DNA from: Natronorubrum sulfidifaciens JCM 14089
GTDB taxonomy: Archaea > Halobacteriota > Halobacteria > Halobacteriales > Natrialbaceae
Direction: 5' to 3'
NCBI RefSeq assembly: GCF_000337735.1
Contig: NZ_AOHX01000061.1
Coordinates: 1-32,830 of the forward strand
DNA length: 32,830 nucleotides
Shown: piece by piece, positions 32,540 to 32,830 of the stretch
How positions within the stretch are numbered: position 1 is the stretch's first letter
Layout of the letters: every line of letters begins with the position of its first letter
Program-made: the position numbers and the translations under genes
Notes under the pieces: model-generated
The model's database searches: none
What the model saw: the letters and a program-made list of their open reading frames with translations, nothing else
Told to the model about the DNA's origin: nothing

Positions 32540-32633
32540 CACACACGTTGAGGGAGTCGGTTCGTAGGCCTTATATAGTAACCGGGGATTATCGATATAA
32601 TACGCAGAAGATGAGGACTCCACACCTGCGGTC
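32540..32633 (+). repeat. rRNA promoter/leader inverted repeat (right arm)
   Basis: Reverse complement of 1-94 with one mismatch. It includes the core promoter and the start of the rRNA leader. Sequence just upstream (before 32540) no longer matches the left copy, so this marks one edge of the duplication. Confidence 0.85.
32571..32578 (+). promoter_or_regulatory. TATA box of the rRNA operon
   Basis: TTATATAG preceded by GGTTCGTAGGCC. Transcription would start near 32600, giving a ~190-base leader before 16S. The box is conserved in the left inverted copy. Confidence 0.6.
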
Positions 32634-32669
32634 CGCCGTATAGATGGGGTCTGATGTTAGCCTTGGTAG

Positions 32670-32709
32670 TTCGGTGACGCCTGATCGGTCGTCGATCGCG
32701 GTCACCGAA
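32670..32709 (+). repeat. Inverted repeat in the rRNA leader
   Basis: TTCGGTGAC (32670-32678) and GTCACCGAA (32701-32709) are perfect arms around 22 bases. It could be a leader stem or a binding site just before a further TATA-like element TTTATGT (32720-32726), a motif typical of haloarchaeal rRNA promoters. Confidence 0.5.
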
Positions 32710-32763
32710 CGTGGACCCATTTATGTGTGAGTGTGTATCTTAACATTCACCGCCAAATGAACC

Positions 32764-32783
32764 CTCCCGACAATGGTCGGGAG
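32764..32783 (+). other. Hairpin immediately before 16S
   Basis: CTCCCGAC-AATG-GTCGGGAG: perfect 8-bp stem ending eight bases before the mature 16S 5' end. It is probably part of the processed leader. Confidence 0.6.
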
Positions 32784-32791
32784 TATATAGC

Positions 32792-32830
32792 ATTCCGGTT
32801 GATCCTGCCGGAGGTCATTGCTATTGGAGT
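32792..32830 (+). rRNA. 16S ribosomal RNA, 5' end only
   Basis: ATTCCGGTTGATCCTGCCGG followed by AGGTCATTGCTATTGG is the universal archaeal 16S 5' end. Only the first 39 bases are in the window; the gene continues to the right. Confidence 0.97.

Overview
The window is haloarchaeal. Its right end holds the first bases of an archaeal 16S rRNA (ATTCCGGTTGATCCTGCCGG at 32792). The proteins are strongly acidic. Several families are typical of or restricted to halophilic archaea: a HalOD1 output domain, a PhiH1-repressor-like wHTH, haloarchaeal Orc1/Cdc6 with G-string origin boxes, and a DUF6360-like protein. Several genes have a TATA box 25-30 bp before the start codon, which suggests leaderless transcripts. 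CTCGAG is very frequent, which loosely suggests Natrialbaceae-like haloarchaea (inference only).

Layout. (1) 1-94 is an inverted, nearly identical copy of the rRNA promoter and leader at 32540-32633, so the ~32.5 kb between them appears to lie between two divergent rRNA operons. (2) 228-6427 is a metabolic and metal-stress segment: an FMN split-barrel protein, an EamA transporter, a tandem universal stress protein behind an ACR3 arsenite permease, a secreted Asp/Gln-rich protein, and an ArsR regulator. (3) 6.7-11.2 kb is a replicon module. It has an orc1/cdc6 gene with an adjacent origin of paired inverted recognition boxes and G8 runs around a 42-bp palindrome, then an iteron region, parA and a small ParA partner. 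(4) 11.2-17.7 kb is accessory DNA: a GAF histidine kinase, a HalOD1 protein, a tyrosine recombinase, a coiled-coil protein, HTH proteins and poorly coding spacers. Regions 3 and 4 look like an integrated or formerly autonomous element. (5) 17.4-23.1 kb is a defence island: a wHTH regulator, a gene remnant, and a type IV McrBC-like pair. The 1210-aa McrB-like protein carries winged helices, an SRA-like domain, two EVE-like domains and an AAA+ motor; its partner is a PD-(D/E)XK nuclease. (6) 23.3-32.5 kb looks like ordinary chromosome: a queuosine-precursor-type transporter, an HxlR-receiver fusion divergent from a receiver-ATPase protein lacking its phospho-histidine, and a potassium/amino-acid module (Lrp-TrkA_C regulator, APC-USP permease, TrkH, CBS protein). 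A DUF6360-like gene and the rRNA promoters and 16S start follow.

A family of 86-bp MITE-like elements with a covarying internal hairpin is scattered across the window (three full copies, two remnants). It sits next to the acr3, mcrC and lrp loci. Recognition-box-like inverted pairs occur at four places, one of them 5 kb from the origin. These repeats, the integrase and the inverted rRNA ends indicate a rearrangement-prone region.
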